64,000 bases of DNA from Shewanella glacialimarina (GCF_020511155.1 NZ_CP041216.1:3162001-3226000), one strand, 5' to 3'. Positions 34,769 to 46,614 are shown, counted from the first letter of the stretch. Translations and numbers: made by a program. Notes: a model not told the origin generated them from the letters alone.

Positions 34769-36550
34769 TTACGCCAAATCTAATAATGCTGAGCCAACCG
34801 TGACACTGTCGCCTTGCTTAACCGCAAGATTAGTGACCACACCGTCTTCGTTCGCACGCACTTCAGTTTCCATTTTCATAGCTTCAAGAATGATAACCAC
34901 TTCACCGGCTTTAATCGCTTGACCGTTAGCCACAAGCACTTTAAATATATTACCCGACAATGGCGCTGTCATACTGTATTTAACTGCACCAGTAGGCGCT
35001 GAGACGACTTGAGTAGGGGTAGCAGCATTAGAAGTAGCCACAGGCACTATTTGACTGATCTCACCACCCTGGCTTACCTGAACAACAAAACTTTGACCTT
35101 CTACATTAACGGTATAGGTTTCAGGGCCTTTTTCGTTATCCGCTTTAACCACTAAATCATCTGCTGAGGGCACAGGTTCAAAGGCATCAGGGTTACCCCG
35201 ATTTTGTAGAAACTTAAGACCAATTTGATTAAATAAAGCATAGGTCATTACATCGTCGTCAGACTCAGCGGCCAAAGTAAAACCTTCTTCTTGGGCTTTA
35301 ATGGCTAGCTCTGTTCGGAGCTTATCAAGTTCAGGGGCGATTAAATCAGCTGGACGACAAGTAATAGCTTTTGCTCCATTTAACACACGAGCTTGTAGCT
35401 CAGCATTAACCGGAGCGGGTGTCGCGCCATATTCGCCTTTAAACACACCTTCGGTTTCTTTAGTCATCGATTTGTATCGTTCACCCATCAACACATTGAT
35501 AACCGATTGAGAGCCAACAATTTGTGACGTTGGTGTCACTAAAGGTAAGAAACCTAAGTCTGCGCGTACCCGTGGGATCTCAGCTAACACGGCATCCATC
35601 TTGTCTGCAGCACCTTGCTCTTTTAGCTGATTTTCCATGTTGGTTAACATGCCACCTGGCACTTGGGCGCGTAAAATACGTGAATCAATTCCCTTAAGTG
35701 CGCCCTCAAAACGGACGTACTTTTTACGTACTTCACGGAAATAAGCGGCTATCTCTTCTAAGAGCACCATATCGTAGCCAGTGGCCCTATCGGTATCTTC
35801 TACCATGGCCACTAACGTTTCGGTTGCGCTGTGGCCGTAGGTTTGGCTCATTGAAGAGATTGCAGTATCAAGCACATCAACACCCGCCTCGATGGCCTTT
35901 TGGTATGTCGCTGTGCTAAGACCTGTTGTCGCATGACAATGCATCGATACCATTAAGTCAGTTTGCGACTTTAAGCGGCTAATTAAATCATAAGCTTGCA
36001 TCGGCTTAAGTAAGCCAGCCATATCTTTAATACATAATGAATCCGCGCCCATGTCTTCTAAGCGCTTAGCCATATCAACCCAAGTATCAAGGGTATGTAC
36101 TGGGCTAGTGGTGAATGAAATCGTCCCCTGCGCGTGACCACCAACATTTTTAACCGCTTTAACGGCGGTTTCTAAGTTACGCACATCGTTCATGGCATCA
36201 AAAATACGGAACACATCAACACCATTGGTGTGTGCACGCTCTACAAAACGAGTGACGACGTCATCAGCATAATGGCGATAACCTAATAAATTTTGTCCTC
36301 GTAACAACATTTGCTGTGGCGTGTTTGGCATGGCTTTTTTGAGTTCACGAATGCGATCCCACGGGTCTTCGCCTAAATAGCGAATACATGAATCGAAAGT
36401 AGCGCCACCCCATGATTCTAATGACCAATAACCCACTTTATCCAGCAAGGAAGCAATGGGTAACATGTCATCAATACGTAAGCGTGTTGCAAGTAGAGAT
36501 TGGTGGGCGTCACGCAGGACGACATCGGTGAGTAATAACGGCTTGCTCAT
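34769..36550 (-). CDS. oadA: Oxaloacetate decarboxylase alpha subunit
   Basis: 593 residues with start at 36550 (GGGAG 5 bases upstream; an upstream frame start is less likely). N-terminal carboxyltransferase TIM barrel: [16 protein letters not shown] (metal-binding Asp), [28 protein letters not shown]-terminal biotinyl domain with EAMKMETE; biotinylated Lys is residue 559, 34 residues from the end. Transfers CO2 from oxaloacetate to biotin, giving pyruvate. Central gene of the oadGAB operon; a Pro/Thr-rich linker ([14 protein letters not shown]) joins the domains. Confidence 0.96.
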   Translation of the reverse strand: MSKPLLLTDVVLRDAHQSLLATRLRIDDMLPIASLLDKVGYWSLESWGGATFDSCIRYLGEDPWDRIRELKKAMPNTPQQMLLRGQNLLGYRHYADDVVTRFVERAHTNGVDVFRIFDAMNDVRNLETAVKAVKNVGGHAQGTISFTTSPVHTLDTWVDMAKRLEDMGADSLCIKDMAGLLKPMQAYDLISRLKSQTDLMVSMHCHATTGLSTATYQKAIEAGVDVLDTAISSMSQTYGHSATETLVAMVEDTDRATGYDMVLLEEIAAYFREVRKKYVRFEGALKGIDSRILRAQVPGGMLTNMENQLKEQGAADKMDAVLAEIPRVRADLGFLPLVTPTSQIVGSQSVINVLMGERYKSMTKETEGVFKGEYGATPAPVNAELQARVLNGAKAITCRPADLIAPELDKLRTELAIKAQEEGFTLAAESDDDVMTYALFNQIGLKFLQNRGNPDAFEPVPSADDLVVKADNEKGPETYTVNVEGQSFVVQVSQGGEISQIVPVATSNAATPTQVVSAPTGAVKYSMTAPLSGNIFKVLVANGQAIKAGEVVIILEAMKMETEVRANEDGVVTNLAVKQGDSVTVGSALLDLA

Positions 36551-36570
36551 AAAAGCTCCCAAAATAAATC

Positions 36571-36804
36571 TTACGCGCGATATTGATGAATCGCAGAAGT
36601 AATAGCGGCGACTAACTTAGGATTTAATCCTGTCGTTGATCCTGTGTTGATCTTTGGCTCTGGTGTTGGCTCAATAGGAACTGGACTGTATTTAGCCACT
36701 ATTCCAATGCCGACAATTAAAATACTCAAGAAAATGAACACTAAGCCCATTCCCATCACCATAATGCCAAGCGCATCAACTAATTGTTGGCTGATCGATG
36801 CCAT
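36571..36804 (-). CDS. oadG: Oxaloacetate decarboxylase gamma subunit
   Basis: 77 residues, one N-terminal membrane helix ([20 protein letters not shown]) and a short polar tail with a Pro-rich stretch ([10 protein letters not shown]). Gamma subunits assemble alpha with beta. First gene of the operon, GAGGG about 6 bases before its ATG, 20 bases before oadA. Confidence 0.9.
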   Translation of the reverse strand: MASISQQLVDALGIMVMGMGLVFIFLSILIVGIGIVAKYSPVPIEPTPEPKINTGSTTGLNPKLVAAITSAIHQYRA

Positions 36805-37430
36805 AGTCCCTCACTGTAATAAATACGACAAATATGTTCCATTGGGTAACATGCCAAGCTTTGACATGCGTATTAAGGCATGATGACTCGCGGCCTCGTT
36901 ATTTCGCATTCATTTATTCAAAACCATTTTCAGAATAAATATTCAATTAATACTTGACCAGCTAATCAAGCCAACTTTAACAGAAACTGAATTCATATCC
37001 ATTTTAACGGCTTTTGATGTTACAAAATATACACAAATTATAACAAAACCACTATCCAACTGTAAAATGGTCTTACCATAAATAATTACCAAAAATAGAA
37101 ACAAATAAGAATTACATAACAAAAGCAGCCATTAACTAAGGATTACATAATAAACCTCACTTCCCATCTGACATACAAGAGTGTTACATCATTGTTGGCC
37201 AAACTGAACAGACAACCACCAACGATTTACCGCCACTTATTGTTCCAATCTTGAGCATTGAATAAAAATTTACTAAACATAAAAATAAAATCACAACTCT
37301 GTGATGGGATTGGTTATTTATAGTCATTAAAGATGATAAGTAGATTGAAAGATCACCAAAATGTCTATCGAAGATGAATATGGATGATTAAACGCAGGTA
37401 AATGAAATGATTAGAAATCGAAGGCAAAAA
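36805..37430. other. Intergenic region between oadG and the tRNA cluster
   Basis: About 625 bp, AT-rich, no ORF with a ribosome-binding site and no recognisable RNA. It should hold the oadGAB promoter near 36810-36950. Nothing else could be assigned. Confidence 0.45.
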
Positions 37431-37459
37431 AAAAACCTGCTAATTAATAGCAGGTTTTT
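37429..37459 (-). terminator. Terminator of the tRNA operon
   Basis: AAACCTGCTA / TAGCAGGTTT stem; on the minus strand the hairpin is followed by a run of at least nine T. It sits 5 bases beyond the last tRNA. Confidence 0.9.
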
Positions 37460-37464
37460 AAATG

Positions 37465-37541
37465 TGGTGCGCGTGGGAGGAGTCGAACCTCCGACCGCCT
37501 GGTTCGTAGCCAGGTACTCTATCCAGCTGAGCTACACGCGC
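37465..37541 (-). tRNA. tRNA-Arg (ACG)
   Basis: 77 nt with encoded CCA. Acceptor GCGCGTG/CACGCGC, D-arm TAGCTCAGCTGGATAGAG, anticodon loop CTACGAA (anticodon ACG, read as ICG), T-loop GGTTCGACTCC. Last of six tRNAs in the transcript. Confidence 0.97.
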
Positions 37542-37615
37542 AAAATCTTACTTAGCACTTAATGCCATCATTACATCAGATTAAAGTGCAGTGCACTATA
37601 ACATCAATGAATGAA

Positions 37616-37707
37616 TGGCGGAGAAGGAGGGATTCGAACCCTCGATGGGAGTTAAAGCCCATACTCCCTTAGCAGGGGAGCGCCTTCGGCCACTCGGCCA
37701 CCTCTCC
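37616..37707 (-). tRNA. tRNA-Ser (GCU)
   Basis: 92 nt type II tRNA with encoded CCA and long variable arm (TATGGGCTTTAACTCCCATC). Anticodon loop CTGCTAA gives GCT. Identical in sequence to the second tRNA-Ser at 38025-38116 as far as I can compare by eye. Confidence 0.96.
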
Positions 37708-37715
37708 GTCAAATA

Positions 37716-37792
37716 TGGTGCGCGTGGGAGGAGTCGAACCTCCGACCGCCTGGTTCGTAGCCAGGTACTCTATCCAGCTGAGCTACACGCGC
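37716..37792 (-). tRNA. tRNA-Arg (ACG)
   Basis: 77 nt with CCA; same GCGCGTG acceptor and body as the copy at 37465-37541. Anticodon loop CTACGAA. Confidence 0.97.
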
Positions 37793-37824
37793 AAATTTGT
37801 TTTATACAGTCTTTCTATTTTGAA

Positions 37825-37901
37825 TGGTGCGGATGGAAGGAGTCGAACCTTCGACCGCCTGGTTCGTAGCCAGGTACTCTATCCAGCTGAGCTACATCCG
37901 C
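37825..37901 (-). tRNA. tRNA-Arg (ACG), second acceptor type
   Basis: 77 nt with CCA. Same anticodon arm as the other Arg copies but acceptor stem GCGGATG/CATCCGC and T-arm GAAGG/CCTTC instead of GGAGG/CCTCC. Confidence 0.97.
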
Positions 37902-37924
37902 ATTCAAAATCACAACAATAGAAA

Positions 37925-38001
37925 TGGTGCGGATGGAAGGAGTCGAACCTTCGACCGCCTGGTTCGTAGCCAGGTACTCTATCCAGCTGAGCTACATCCG
38001 C
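37925..38001 (-). tRNA. tRNA-Arg (ACG), second acceptor type
   Basis: 77 nt with CCA, same body as 37825-37901 (GCGGATG acceptor). Spacer of 23 bases shares CAATAG-type short sequence with neighbours. Confidence 0.97.
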
Positions 38002-38024
38002 ATCGATTTAACTATTGTAAGAAA

Positions 38025-38116
38025 TGGCGGAGAAGGAGGGATTCGAACCCTCGATGGGAGTTAAAGCCCATACTCCCTTAGCAGGGGAGCGCCTTCGGCC
38101 ACTCGGCCACCTCTCC
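38025..38116 (-). tRNA. tRNA-Ser (GCU)
   Basis: 92 nt with CCA, first tRNA of the transcript, downstream of csrA. This csrA-tRNA(Ser)-tRNA(Arg) order corresponds to E. coli csrA-serV-argV. Confidence 0.96.
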
Positions 38117-38340
38117 GTTTTCTTGGCGCACATATTACTGTTTGCCGAAAATAAGTCAAACCCTTTTTCCAAACCACTAACCATTTGAACTGTTTTTAAG
38201 CACATTGAGGGGTTTAACAGCAAATAAGACTCCAAATGCTCTACTTATTAAGTGAATAAATAATATTAGCTAAATAAAATACTTTCTCACCTATTACAAT
38301 ATTTGCAGTCAAGCTAAACAAAACTTTACCGCGTTTAAAA

Positions 38341-38366
38341 ACAAAAAAGTCAGCAAATGCTGACTT
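38341..38366 (-). terminator. Terminator after csrA
   Basis: AAGTCAGC-AAAT-GCTGACTT hairpin, with six T residues following on the minus strand, about 30 bases after the csrA stop. Confidence 0.85.
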
Positions 38367-38394
38367 AGTCGTTTCAATATCTAACAAAAACTGC

Positions 38395-38589
38395 TTAGAA
38401 ATTACCACTATCAGATGAGTCTGACTTTTCAGATTGGATCCGTTGGTAAATTTCTTCACGGTGAACAGATACTTCTTTGGGCGCATTGACACCAATACGT
38501 ACTTGGTTACCCTTGACACCTAATACTGTGACAGTGACTTCATCACCAATCATCAATGTTTCGCCTACACGACGAGTCAAAATTAGCAT
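38395..38589 (-). CDS. csrA: Carbon storage regulator, RNA-binding
   Basis: 64 residues, homodimeric RNA-binding protein that blocks or stabilises target mRNAs at GGA motifs. [18 protein letters not shown] and [19 protein letters not shown] are the canonical core, including the RNA-contacting Arg in RREE-like VHREEIY. Ser-rich tail. AAGGAG lies 8 bases before ATG. Between alaS and the tRNA array, with its own promoter region and terminator. BarA encoded at 61 kb is an upstream regulator of CsrA-sequestering RNAs in relatives. Confidence 0.98.
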   Translation of the reverse strand: MLILTRRVGETLMIGDEVTVTVLGVKGNQVRIGVNAPKEVSVHREEIYQRIQSEKSDSSDSGNF

Positions 38590-38991
38590 ATTGGTTACTC
38601 CTTTAGTTCACACTGCATAACACGCTTTGTCCGTAATATGCGTTATTATAGGGTTTGCTCAGTAAAAGTCATAGTAACTTCAAATACAAAGTTTGACTAT
38701 TAAGCATATATAATTCAAAAATTAACAAATGAGCTAATACCAACATAAAAGTGCATCGACATTAGATCATACAAAATGACAATTACGATAAATAGTTAAC
38801 AAACCCGTTATGCACGACATATTAAACCATTTTCGAACCAACTTAAGTGTTAAGTTAACCGCGCTGTGATAGTGACCAGCAGCAAAACTGTGTTAACTAT
38901 GCCAAAAGTGTCAATGACACTCAAGCCTTAAAGTGTAATAACCCTGCTTTAAGACTTGATTTAAGTATTATTTTTCGTTCACGGCTATTGT
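38590..38991. other. Intergenic region between alaS and csrA
   Basis: About 400 bp, no ORF. In S. oneidensis, as I recall, an aspartokinase gene lies at this position; none is here. Contains the csrA promoter region. No convincing alaS terminator hairpin found. Confidence 0.45.
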
Positions 38992-41616
38992 TTAGCCTAA
39001 GCGTTCAGTCAACCAAGGTAACACTAAAGCTAATGCGGCATCTAAGTTCTCAGGCTGAGTACCGCCCGCTTGTGCCATATCTGGGCGTCCACCGCCTTTA
39101 CCGCCGACTTGCTGAGCAATCATAGCCACCAACTCACCGGCTTTAACTTGCTTGGTTAAATCATTACTGACACCGGCAATCAAATTAACTTTACCTTCAG
39201 TGGCAACACCTAATACGATAATGGCAGACTTTAACTTTTGCTTAAGCTCATCTTGCAAACCACGTAGTGATCCAGCATCAACACCTTCAAGCTTTTTCAC
39301 TAGGACTTTAATACCATTTATCTCAATAGCATCACCTGCTAAATCAGCACTTGCTGCAGCGGCAAGCTTATCTTTCATTTGCGATAAGTCTTTCTCAAGC
39401 TGTTTCACTTTATCTAGCTGCGCTTTTAATTTAGTGATAACAGAAGCACTGTCTGATTTAAGTAACGCAGCGGCTTCTTCTAACTGGGCTTGTTGATCTG
39501 CCACATAGGCCATTGCCGCAGCGCCAGTAACAGCTTCAATACGACGCACACCTGCAGCAATACCGCTCTCGGAGGTTAATTTAAATAAGCCAATGTCACC
39601 CGTGCGACTAACGTGCGTACCGCCACATAACTCAATAGAGAAGTCATCCATGGTAACAACACGTACCTGTGCATCATACTTCTCGCCAAATAACGCCATT
39701 GCGCCTTTTTCTTTGGCTTCATCGATACCCATTTCTTGGGTATTTAATTGATGATTCAGACGAATTTGAGTATTAACTAACTCCTCAATCTCTTTAATTT
39801 CAGCCGGCTTGACACCTTCAAAATGTGAGAAGTCAAAACGTAGACGCTCAGGATTGACTAAGGAGCCTTTTTGGGTCACATGACTGCCTAATACTTGACG
39901 AAGTGCAGCATGAAGTAAGTGAGTCACTGAATGGTTAAGTTCAGTGCTCTTGCGCAAGTTGTTATCGACTAAAGCCGTTAAATTAGCACCAACTTTAATT
40001 GTGCCCTGAGTCAGTTTTCCCTGGTGACCCGTTGCCTGGCCAAATTTCTGTGTATCATGCACCTCAAAGCTAACGCCTTGTGCGTTTAGCAGACCTTGGT
40101 CACCAACTTGTCCGCCAGATTCTGCGTAGAAAGGTGTGTTATCGAGTACCAGCACAGCTTCCTGACCAACTGTCACTTCGCCCACTTCGTTGCCATCAAC
40201 GTACAAAGCAACTACGGTCGCATCACCGGTTAAGCCTTGATAACCACAAAATGCGGTTTGCTTATCAATAATCAATTGCTTGTTGTAATCAGTACCAAAG
40301 TTACCAGCAGCTTGCGCACGGCTACGTTGCTCAGCCATTGCCGCTTCAAAACCAACTTCATCAACAGTAATATCACGTTCGCGGCATACGTCTGCGGTCA
40401 AATCCACAGGGAAGCCGTAGGTATCGTAAAGTTTAAATGCGGTGTCTCCATCAAGCATTTTGCCTGATAAGCTATTAAGCGCGTTATCAAGCAGCCCTAA
40501 ACCACGCTCTAACGTGCGGGCAAATTGCTCTTCTTCAGCTTTTAGGGCTTTTTCAACAATTGCTTGCATTGCAGCTAAGCCTTTAGCTGCATCACCCATA
40601 ACGTTAATTAAGGTAGGTACAAGCTTATAGAAAAACGCATCCGTAGCACCAAGCTTATTACCATGACGTACTGCGCGGCGAATAATACGACGCAGTACAT
40701 AACCACGGCCTTCATTAGAAGGTAAAACACCGTCCGCAATCAGGAAAGAGCAAGAACGAATATGATCAGCTATTACGCGTAATGATTTATTTTCTAAATC
40801 AGTAACGTTAATTATTTCAGCTGTTTTAGCAATAAGTTGCTTAAAGATATCAATTTCATAATTTGAATGTACGCCCTGCATGATAGCTGCAATACGTTCA
40901 ATTCCCATGCCGGTATCAACAGACGGCTTAGGCAAAGGTAACATCTCACCATCTGCTTGACGGTTATATTGCATGAATACGATGTTCCAAATCTCGATAA
41001 AACGATCACCATCTTCTTCAGGTGAGCCAGGACGTCCGCCCCAAATATGATCGCCATGGTCATAGAAAATTTCAGAACATGGACCACAAGGACCGGTGTC
41101 ACCCATTTGCCAGAAGTTATCTGACGCATAAGCCCCACCTTTATTATCGCCGATTCGGATAATATTCTCAGCAGCTACGCCAATTTTGTTATTCCACAGC
41201 TCAAACGCTTCATCATCGGTTTCATAAATGGTCACGCATAAACGATCTTTTGGTAATTTCAATGTTTCAGTTAAAAAGGTCCAAGCAAAACGGATCGCTT
41301 CTTCTTTGAAGTAATCACCAAAACTAAAATTACCTAGCATTTCAAAAAAAGTGTGGTGACGGGCGGTATAACCCACGTTATCTAAATCATTATGCTTACC
41401 ACCTGCTCGAACACAGCGCTGTGATGTCGTCGCACGAGTGTAGCTGCGTTTATCCATCCCCAAGAACACATCTTTAAATTGGTTCATGCCGGCATTGGTA
41501 AATAGCAGTGTTGGGTCGTTAGTTGGAACCAGCGAACTACTGTCTAAAACTTGATGTCCGTTATCTTCAAAGTACTTTAAAAAAGCACTTCTTAACTCTG
41601 CAGTGGTCTGAAACAT
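38992..41616 (-). CDS. alaS: Alanyl-tRNA synthetase
   Basis: 874 residues from the ATG at 41616 (AGGA about 9 bases upstream; an upstream frame start adds nine residues). Class II core with [11 protein letters not shown] and [17 protein letters not shown], anticodon-independent recognition of G3:U70. Editing domain: HxxxH in NHSVTHLLH (H562, H566) and CxxxH in CGGTHVS (C664, H668). C-terminal coiled coil and C-Ala domain ([13 protein letters not shown]). Normal family length. Lies between the DUF2391 gene and csrA. Confidence 0.98.
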   Translation of the reverse strand: MFQTTAELRSAFLKYFEDNGHQVLDSSSLVPTNDPTLLFTNAGMNQFKDVFLGMDKRSYTRATTSQRCVRAGGKHNDLDNVGYTARHHTFFEMLGNFSFGDYFKEEAIRFAWTFLTETLKLPKDRLCVTIYETDDEAFELWNNKIGVAAENIIRIGDNKGGAYASDNFWQMGDTGPCGPCSEIFYDHGDHIWGGRPGSPEEDGDRFIEIWNIVFMQYNRQADGEMLPLPKPSVDTGMGIERIAAIMQGVHSNYEIDIFKQLIAKTAEIINVTDLENKSLRVIADHIRSCSFLIADGVLPSNEGRGYVLRRIIRRAVRHGNKLGATDAFFYKLVPTLINVMGDAAKGLAAMQAIVEKALKAEEEQFARTLERGLGLLDNALNSLSGKMLDGDTAFKLYDTYGFPVDLTADVCRERDITVDEVGFEAAMAEQRSRAQAAGNFGTDYNKQLIIDKQTAFCGYQGLTGDATVVALYVDGNEVGEVTVGQEAVLVLDNTPFYAESGGQVGDQGLLNAQGVSFEVHDTQKFGQATGHQGKLTQGTIKVGANLTALVDNNLRKSTELNHSVTHLLHAALRQVLGSHVTQKGSLVNPERLRFDFSHFEGVKPAEIKEIEELVNTQIRLNHQLNTQEMGIDEAKEKGAMALFGEKYDAQVRVVTMDDFSIELCGGTHVSRTGDIGLFKLTSESGIAAGVRRIEAVTGAAAMAYVADQQAQLEEAAALLKSDSASVITKLKAQLDKVKQLEKDLSQMKDKLAAAASADLAGDAIEINGIKVLVKKLEGVDAGSLRGLQDELKQKLKSAIIVLGVATEGKVNLIAGVSNDLTKQVKAGELVAMIAQQVGGKGGGRPDMAQAGGTQPENLDAALALVLPWLTERLG

Positions 41617-41949
41617 GGATGCGTCCTGATATAGAGAATACAAAAGTGTCTAGCTTGCTATACAAGCCAGTAAATGAGGGCATTATATACTGAATTTACG
41701 CAAAAATGCGAGATGAGTAAGGCGATTATCATCTGAACAATATTCGATTAGCTTATCGCAAAATATGAGTGCTGTGGCATAAGATTAACAATCTTCTCAA
41801 TTAGCTATAAATCTGAATATAGGTGCGTAAACACTCGCTTTAAGGTAATTTGTAGTTAAACAGTCCTTCATATATTGCAGCTAGTATTACATCTAGGCTT
41901 TAACTTAGGGTTTGTTATGCAAACCAGAATGTTTTTAAAAGGAAAAGTA

Positions 41950-42345
41950 ATGAAGTTTAGCTTTAATGGCGAAGATGCTAGCCAAATTTTTGTCGGCGCA
42001 TTTGCGCTTGCGGTACCGATTTCGTTTTCAGAGGAAGCGTGGCGATTAGGTGAAACACTCCCTTTTTTCAATTTATTAATGCTTTTTTTATTATCGGTTA
42101 TTTTTTTAGGGCTATATACCTATCAAAGTGTATTTCAAAATAATATTAGCTCAAGAAAATTAGTGTTTATTTTCCGTATTGTCATCGCTTACCTAATGAC
42201 AGCATTAGTGGTTGCATTAGTGCTATTTTGTTTAGACAAATTACCCTTTTGGGTAGATCCATTAACATCGCTAAAACGGATAATAGTTATTACTATGCCT
42301 GCATCGATGGGCGCGATTGTAGTGGACAGTTTTGATAAAGAATAA
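41950..42345 (+). CDS. DUF2391 (TIGR02587-like) integral membrane protein
   Basis: About 131 residues from the ATG at 41950, which has AAAAGG about 9 bases upstream; longer frames exist but lack a ribosome-binding site. Four predicted membrane segments (about 12-28, 40-58, 72-92, 105-125). Begins FNGEDASQIFVGAFALAVPISFSEEAW, the signature of this uncharacterised family. On the opposite strand to recA and alaS and occupying the place where recX is normally found. Confidence 0.75.
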   Translation: MKFSFNGEDASQIFVGAFALAVPISFSEEAWRLGETLPFFNLLMLFLLSVIFLGLYTYQSVFQNNISSRKLVFIFRIVIAYLMTALVVALVLFCLDKLPFWVDPLTSLKRIIVITMPASMGAIVVDSFDKE

Positions 42346-42508
42346 TCTTGTATAGGATGAACTGGAGACAATGTTATTTGGTTTGTTATTGTTCTGCGGT
42401 TAACATTTTAAGCTACTAAAATTTAATATATTCAATTAATTGAGTTGATAACAGGTGGAACTAGTCGGTATAGCAAGGATAACAACAGAGTGTTTTTAAC
42501 TGAAGCAT

Positions 42509-42545
42509 AAAAAAGTCGCGATACGTAAAATACGCACCACGACTT
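42509..42545 (-). terminator. Terminator of recA
   Basis: Imperfect hairpin with AAGTCG / CGACTT outer stem and GTA-TTTT-AC inner part; TTTTTT follows on the minus strand. About 35 bases after the recA stop. Confidence 0.8.
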
Positions 42546-42579
42546 AAATAAATTAATTAGCAGCTAAAACAAAGCTAGC

Positions 42580-43641
42580 TTAAAAAACTTCACCAGTTTC
42601 TAAATCAATATTTTCATCTGTAGATGATGCTGGTGCGGTACCTGTTCCAGAACCAAGCAACATCTCACGTAATGTCTTATCAATCTCTTGTGCAATAGCT
42701 GGATTTTCGGTTAAGAATTTACCGGCATTAGCACGGCCTTGACCAATTTTTTCGCCTTTATAGCTGTACCAAGCACCAGCTTTGTCAACTAGCTTATGTG
42801 CAACACCTAAGTCCACTAGTTCACCAGTACGGTTAATACCTTGACCGTAAAGAATTTGGAATTCAGCTTGCTTAAATGGTGCGGCAATTTTGTTTTTAAC
42901 AACTTTAACACGGGTTTCGTTACCGACGACTTCATCGCCATCTTTAATCGCGCCAGTGCGGCGAATATCTAAACGAACTGAAGCATAAAACTTAAGTGCA
43001 TTACCACCGGTTGTCGTTTCAGGGCTACCAAACATTACTCCAATTTTCATACGAATTTGGTTAATAAAAATAAGTAAAGTATTTGACTGCTTAAGGTTAC
43101 CAGCCAGCTTACGCATAGCTTGGCTCATCATACGAGCCGCTAAGCCCATATGCGAATCACCAATTTCACCTTCAATTTCAGCTTTTGGTGTTAACGCAGC
43201 AACAGAATCGACAACAATAACATCTACCGCACCTGAGCGAGTTAAAGCATCACATATTTCTAATGCTTGTTCACCTGTATCTGGCTGTGAACATAATAAG
43301 TTATCAATATCTACGCCTAGTTTTTTTGCATAAATAGGATCAAGTGCATGCTCAGCATCAATAAAGGCACATGTTTTACCTTCACGTTGTGCTGCGGCAA
43401 TAACTTCTAGGGTCAGTGTTGTTTTACCTGATGATTCTGGGCCGTAAATTTCAACAATACGCCCCATTGGTAGTCCACCTGCGCCCAACGCGATGTCCAA
43501 TGAAAGTGAGCCGGTAGAAATAGTTTCTACATCCATGGTGCGGTCTTCGCCCAACTTCATGATAGAGCCTTTACCGAATTGCTTTTCAATTTGGCTTAAC
43601 ACTGCGGCAAGTGCTTTCTCTTTATTTGGATCAACCTTCAT
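42580..43641 (-). CDS. recA: Recombinase A
   Basis: 353 residues from the ATG at 43641, preceded by GGAAGGGG; an upstream TTG is in frame but the protein then gains residues no relative has. [28 protein letters not shown] and [19 protein letters not shown] (Walker A) are present, as is [13 protein letters not shown] (loop L2 side). Drives homologous recombination and LexA cleavage. Perfect LexA box upstream. Divergent from mutS; not followed by recX. Confidence 0.99.
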   Translation of the reverse strand: MKVDPNKEKALAAVLSQIEKQFGKGSIMKLGEDRTMDVETISTGSLSLDIALGAGGLPMGRIVEIYGPESSGKTTLTLEVIAAAQREGKTCAFIDAEHALDPIYAKKLGVDIDNLLCSQPDTGEQALEICDALTRSGAVDVIVVDSVAALTPKAEIEGEIGDSHMGLAARMMSQAMRKLAGNLKQSNTLLIFINQIRMKIGVMFGSPETTTGGNALKFYASVRLDIRRTGAIKDGDEVVGNETRVKVVKNKIAAPFKQAEFQILYGQGINRTGELVDLGVAHKLVDKAGAWYSYKGEKIGQGRANAGKFLTENPAIAQEIDKTLREMLLGSGTGTAPASSTDENIDLETGEVF

Positions 43642-43756
43642 TTTCAAACCCCTTCCAGGCAATAACTTTGTTCACAATTAATGGTAAAATTGCTGTGTAT
43701 AATTTAGTTTGTAAGTGTCGTTAATATCGTCACTCATCTCAATATGTTGTTCAGTA

Positions 43757-43776
43757 TACTGTATAGTCATACAGTA
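43757..43776. promoter_or_regulatory. LexA (SOS) box
   Basis: TACTGTATAGTCATACAGTA: CTG-N10-CAG with TA on both outer sides, matching the E. coli SOS consensus. It lies 116 bases upstream of the recA ATG; the divergent mutS start is about 190 bases away. Confidence 0.9.
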
Positions 43777-43969
43777 TCAAGCCCTGAGGTTACTTTTTTT
43801 TATTTATTAATAAAATCATAAATTTAGTAATTTCACGTCAATATAATGAATTTGTATTTCTCCAACAGGGGCAAATTTTGTTAAGATTAGCCGCTATAAA
43901 AATCCCATGCTAATTCCCCGAATGCTTAATGAATTACCACAGATGAACAAAAAGAGTATTACACAGCCC

Positions 43970-46552
43970 ATGACTGAAATTGTTAGCTTAGATTTAGAAA
44001 AACATACTCCGATGATGCGTCAATATTTGACAATGAAAGCCGCTCATCCTGACATGCTGTTGTTCTATAGAATGGGGGATTTCTATGAACTATTTTATGA
44101 TGATGCTAAAAAAGCCTCTGAAATGCTTGGTATTTCATTAACTGCACGGGGTAAAAGCGGTGGTGACCCGATCCCAATGGCTGGCCTGCCTTACCATGCG
44201 GTAGAAGGTTATTTGGCTAAACTAGTTCAAATAGGTCAATCGGTCGCTATTTGTGAGCAAATTGGCGATCCCGCGACTTCAAAAGGCCCAGTTGACCGTC
44301 AAGTTGTCCGTATCGTCACCCCGGGAACATTGACAGATGAAGCCTTATTACAAGAGCGCCAGGATAATTTATTAGCCGCGCTGTATCAGGGTAAGGTCGG
44401 TTATGGCTTTGCCACATTAGATATCTCTTCTGGTCGTTTTGTTATTTCAGAATTAGACTCAAGAGAAGCCTTAGAAGCAGAGATCCAGCGCACTCGCCCC
44501 GCAGAATTACTCTACAGTGAAGACTTCACTGACATGATACTAATCAACCATTTAAAAGGTATTCGCCGTAGACCTGAATGGGAGTTTGATTACGACACCT
44601 GTGTCAATTTATTATTAAATCAATTTGGTACTAAAGACTTACATGGCTTTGGCATCAATGATGCTCGGTTAGCATTACAGGCTGCGGGCTGTTTAATGCA
44701 ATATGTAAAAGATACTCAAAAAACAGCGCTGCCGCATATCAACTCTATTGTGCGTTTTAATCAAGCTGACTCGATTATTTTAGATGCTGCCACCAGGCGA
44801 AACCTTGAGTTGACCCAAAATCTTTCAGGAGGACGTGAAAACACGCTTTCATGGGTATTAGATAATACGGCAACCCCCATGGGGAGTCGTATGCTACAAC
44901 GTTGGATCCACCAACCACTGCGTGATCGTAAACAGATAACCCAACGCCATAATGCGGTGCAAGAATTAATCGAACAGGATTTGTACCCTGTTTTACATGA
45001 ACAACTGAAATCGCTTGGCGATATAGAACGAATAATGGCACGTTTGGCATTAAGAAGTGCCCGCCCACGTGACTTTGCTCGACTTAAACAAGCATTAGGC
45101 TTATTGCCAGAAATTAAACACACGCTGCAAATCTGCCAACAACCACAAATAACTAATTTGGCCACCCTATTAGGTGAGTTTCCAAATGAATATGATTTAC
45201 TGACACGGGCAATTATTGATAACCCACCGGTATTAATCCGGGATGGCGGCGTGATCAAAGATGGTTATAACAGCGAGTTAGACGAATGGCGTAGATTAAG
45301 TGAAGGAGCCACTGATTACCTGGCTGAAATGGAAGCACGCGAGAAACAACAGACTGGCATCAATACCTTAAAAGTGGGTTATAACCGCGTCCATGGCTAC
45401 TACATTGAAGTGAGTCGACTGCAATCAGATCGTGTCCCTATTCATTATCAACGCAGGCAAACATTAAAAGGAACTGAACGTTACATCACCCCTGAGCTTA
45501 AAGAACACGAAGAAAAAGTACTTTCAAGCCAAGGTAAAGCGCTCGCATTAGAAAAACGTCTTTGGGAAGAGCTGTTTGACTTACTGCTACCTAAACTTCA
45601 TGAGCTACAACAATTTGCCAATGCTGCTGCAGAACTTGATGTGATTAGTAACTTTGCAGAACGTGCAGAAACCTTATCTTACCATTGCCCAATAATGACA
45701 CATGATATTGGTATTACTATCGAAGCTGGACGTCACCCTGTGGTCGAAAAGGTCAGTCAAAAACCCTTTATTGCAAATCCGGTGAGTTTATCTCCTACGA
45801 GAAAAATGCTAATTGTGACCGGACCTAACATGGGCGGTAAATCAACCTATATGCGTCAAGTCGCGTTAATCACCTTGATGGCTCATATAGGCTGTTTTGT
45901 GCCTGCACAAAGTGCAAAAGTTGGTCATGTGGATCGTATTTTCACCCGTATTGGCGCTTCTGATGACCTTGCATCAGGGCGTTCAACCTTTATGGTTGAA
46001 ATGACCGAAACGGCTAATATTCTTCATAATGCCAGCAAGCAAAGTTTAGTGTTAATGGATGAAATTGGTCGGGGGACATCGACTTATGATGGTTTATCTT
46101 TAGCGTGGTCAGCAGCAGAATATCTTGCCCAAAAAGTAGGGGCACTTACCTTATTTGCGACTCATTATTTTGAGTTAACACAATTGCCAGAATTAATCGA
46201 TGGTGTCGTAAATGTCCATTTAGATGCCATTGAGCATCAAGACACTATTGCTTTTATGCATGCTGTGCAAGATGGTGCAGCGAGTAAAAGTTATGGTCTG
46301 CAGGTTGCAGCTTTAGCTGGTATTCCTCAACAGGTGATCAGTGCAGCTAAACATAAGCTACATCAATTAGAAAGTCGCGATGATAAAACGGATATAAACC
46401 TTAATACATCGACACAAATGAGCTTAACTATGCCACTAATTGATTACTCCCCTCTGGCTGAAAAATTGGCATTTATAAATCCAGACGAGTTAACCCCTAA
46501 ACAAGCGCTAGAATATTTATATCAATTGAAACAATTAGCTAAGTCTATATAA
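43970..46552 (+). CDS. mutS: DNA mismatch repair protein MutS
   Basis: 860 residues from the ATG at 43970; candidates 43907 and 43943 would extend the N-terminus, none has a strong ribosome-binding site. With this start the mismatch-probing FYE falls at F38/E40 (GDFYE) and Walker [10 protein letters not shown] begins at G618, close to E. coli numbering (36/38, 614). Also present: [13 protein letters not shown] (Walker B/signature) and FATHYFELT. Binds mismatches and recruits MutL. Confidence 0.97.
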   Translation: MTEIVSLDLEKHTPMMRQYLTMKAAHPDMLLFYRMGDFYELFYDDAKKASEMLGISLTARGKSGGDPIPMAGLPYHAVEGYLAKLVQIGQSVAICEQIGDPATSKGPVDRQVVRIVTPGTLTDEALLQERQDNLLAALYQGKVGYGFATLDISSGRFVISELDSREALEAEIQRTRPAELLYSEDFTDMILINHLKGIRRRPEWEFDYDTCVNLLLNQFGTKDLHGFGINDARLALQAAGCLMQYVKDTQKTALPHINSIVRFNQADSIILDAATRRNLELTQNLSGGRENTLSWVLDNTATPMGSRMLQRWIHQPLRDRKQITQRHNAVQELIEQDLYPVLHEQLKSLGDIERIMARLALRSARPRDFARLKQALGLLPEIKHTLQICQQPQITNLATLLGEFPNEYDLLTRAIIDNPPVLIRDGGVIKDGYNSELDEWRRLSEGATDYLAEMEAREKQQTGINTLKVGYNRVHGYYIEVSRLQSDRVPIHYQRRQTLKGTERYITPELKEHEEKVLSSQGKALALEKRLWEELFDLLLPKLHELQQFANAAAELDVISNFAERAETLSYHCPIMTHDIGITIEAGRHPVVEKVSQKPFIANPVSLSPTRKMLIVTGPNMGGKSTYMRQVALITLMAHIGCFVPAQSAKVGHVDRIFTRIGASDDLASGRSTFMVEMTETANILHNASKQSLVLMDEIGRGTSTYDGLSLAWSAAEYLAQKVGALTLFATHYFELTQLPELIDGVVNVHLDAIEHQDTIAFMHAVQDGAASKSYGLQVAALAGIPQQVISAAKHKLHQLESRDDKTDINLNTSTQMSLTMPLIDYSPLAEKLAFINPDELTPKQALEYLYQLKQLAKSI

Positions 46553-46556
46553 AACT

Positions 46557-46588
46557 AAAACGCCATATGAAATATCATATGGCGTTTT
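46557..46588. terminator. Bidirectional terminator between mutS and rpoS
   Basis: AAAACGCCATATGA / TCATATGGCGTTTT, near-perfect 14-bp stem, 4 bases after the mutS stop; serves both convergent genes. Confidence 0.9.
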
Positions 46589-46614
46589 GATGTGTCTTAA
46601 CTCTCTGCAAATAA

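Noticed and set aside
37615..38081. Three overlapping plus-strand frames with repeated peptide (GRSRTF.DRLVRSQVLYPAELH)
   Set aside because: They are the reverse strand of the tRNA-Arg and tRNA-Ser genes; this peptide is a well-known artefact of translating tRNA arrays.
37465..38116. Regular repeats with spacers, looking at first like a CRISPR array
   Set aside because: The repeats are 77- and 92-nt tRNA genes with complete cloverleaf arms and encoded CCA.
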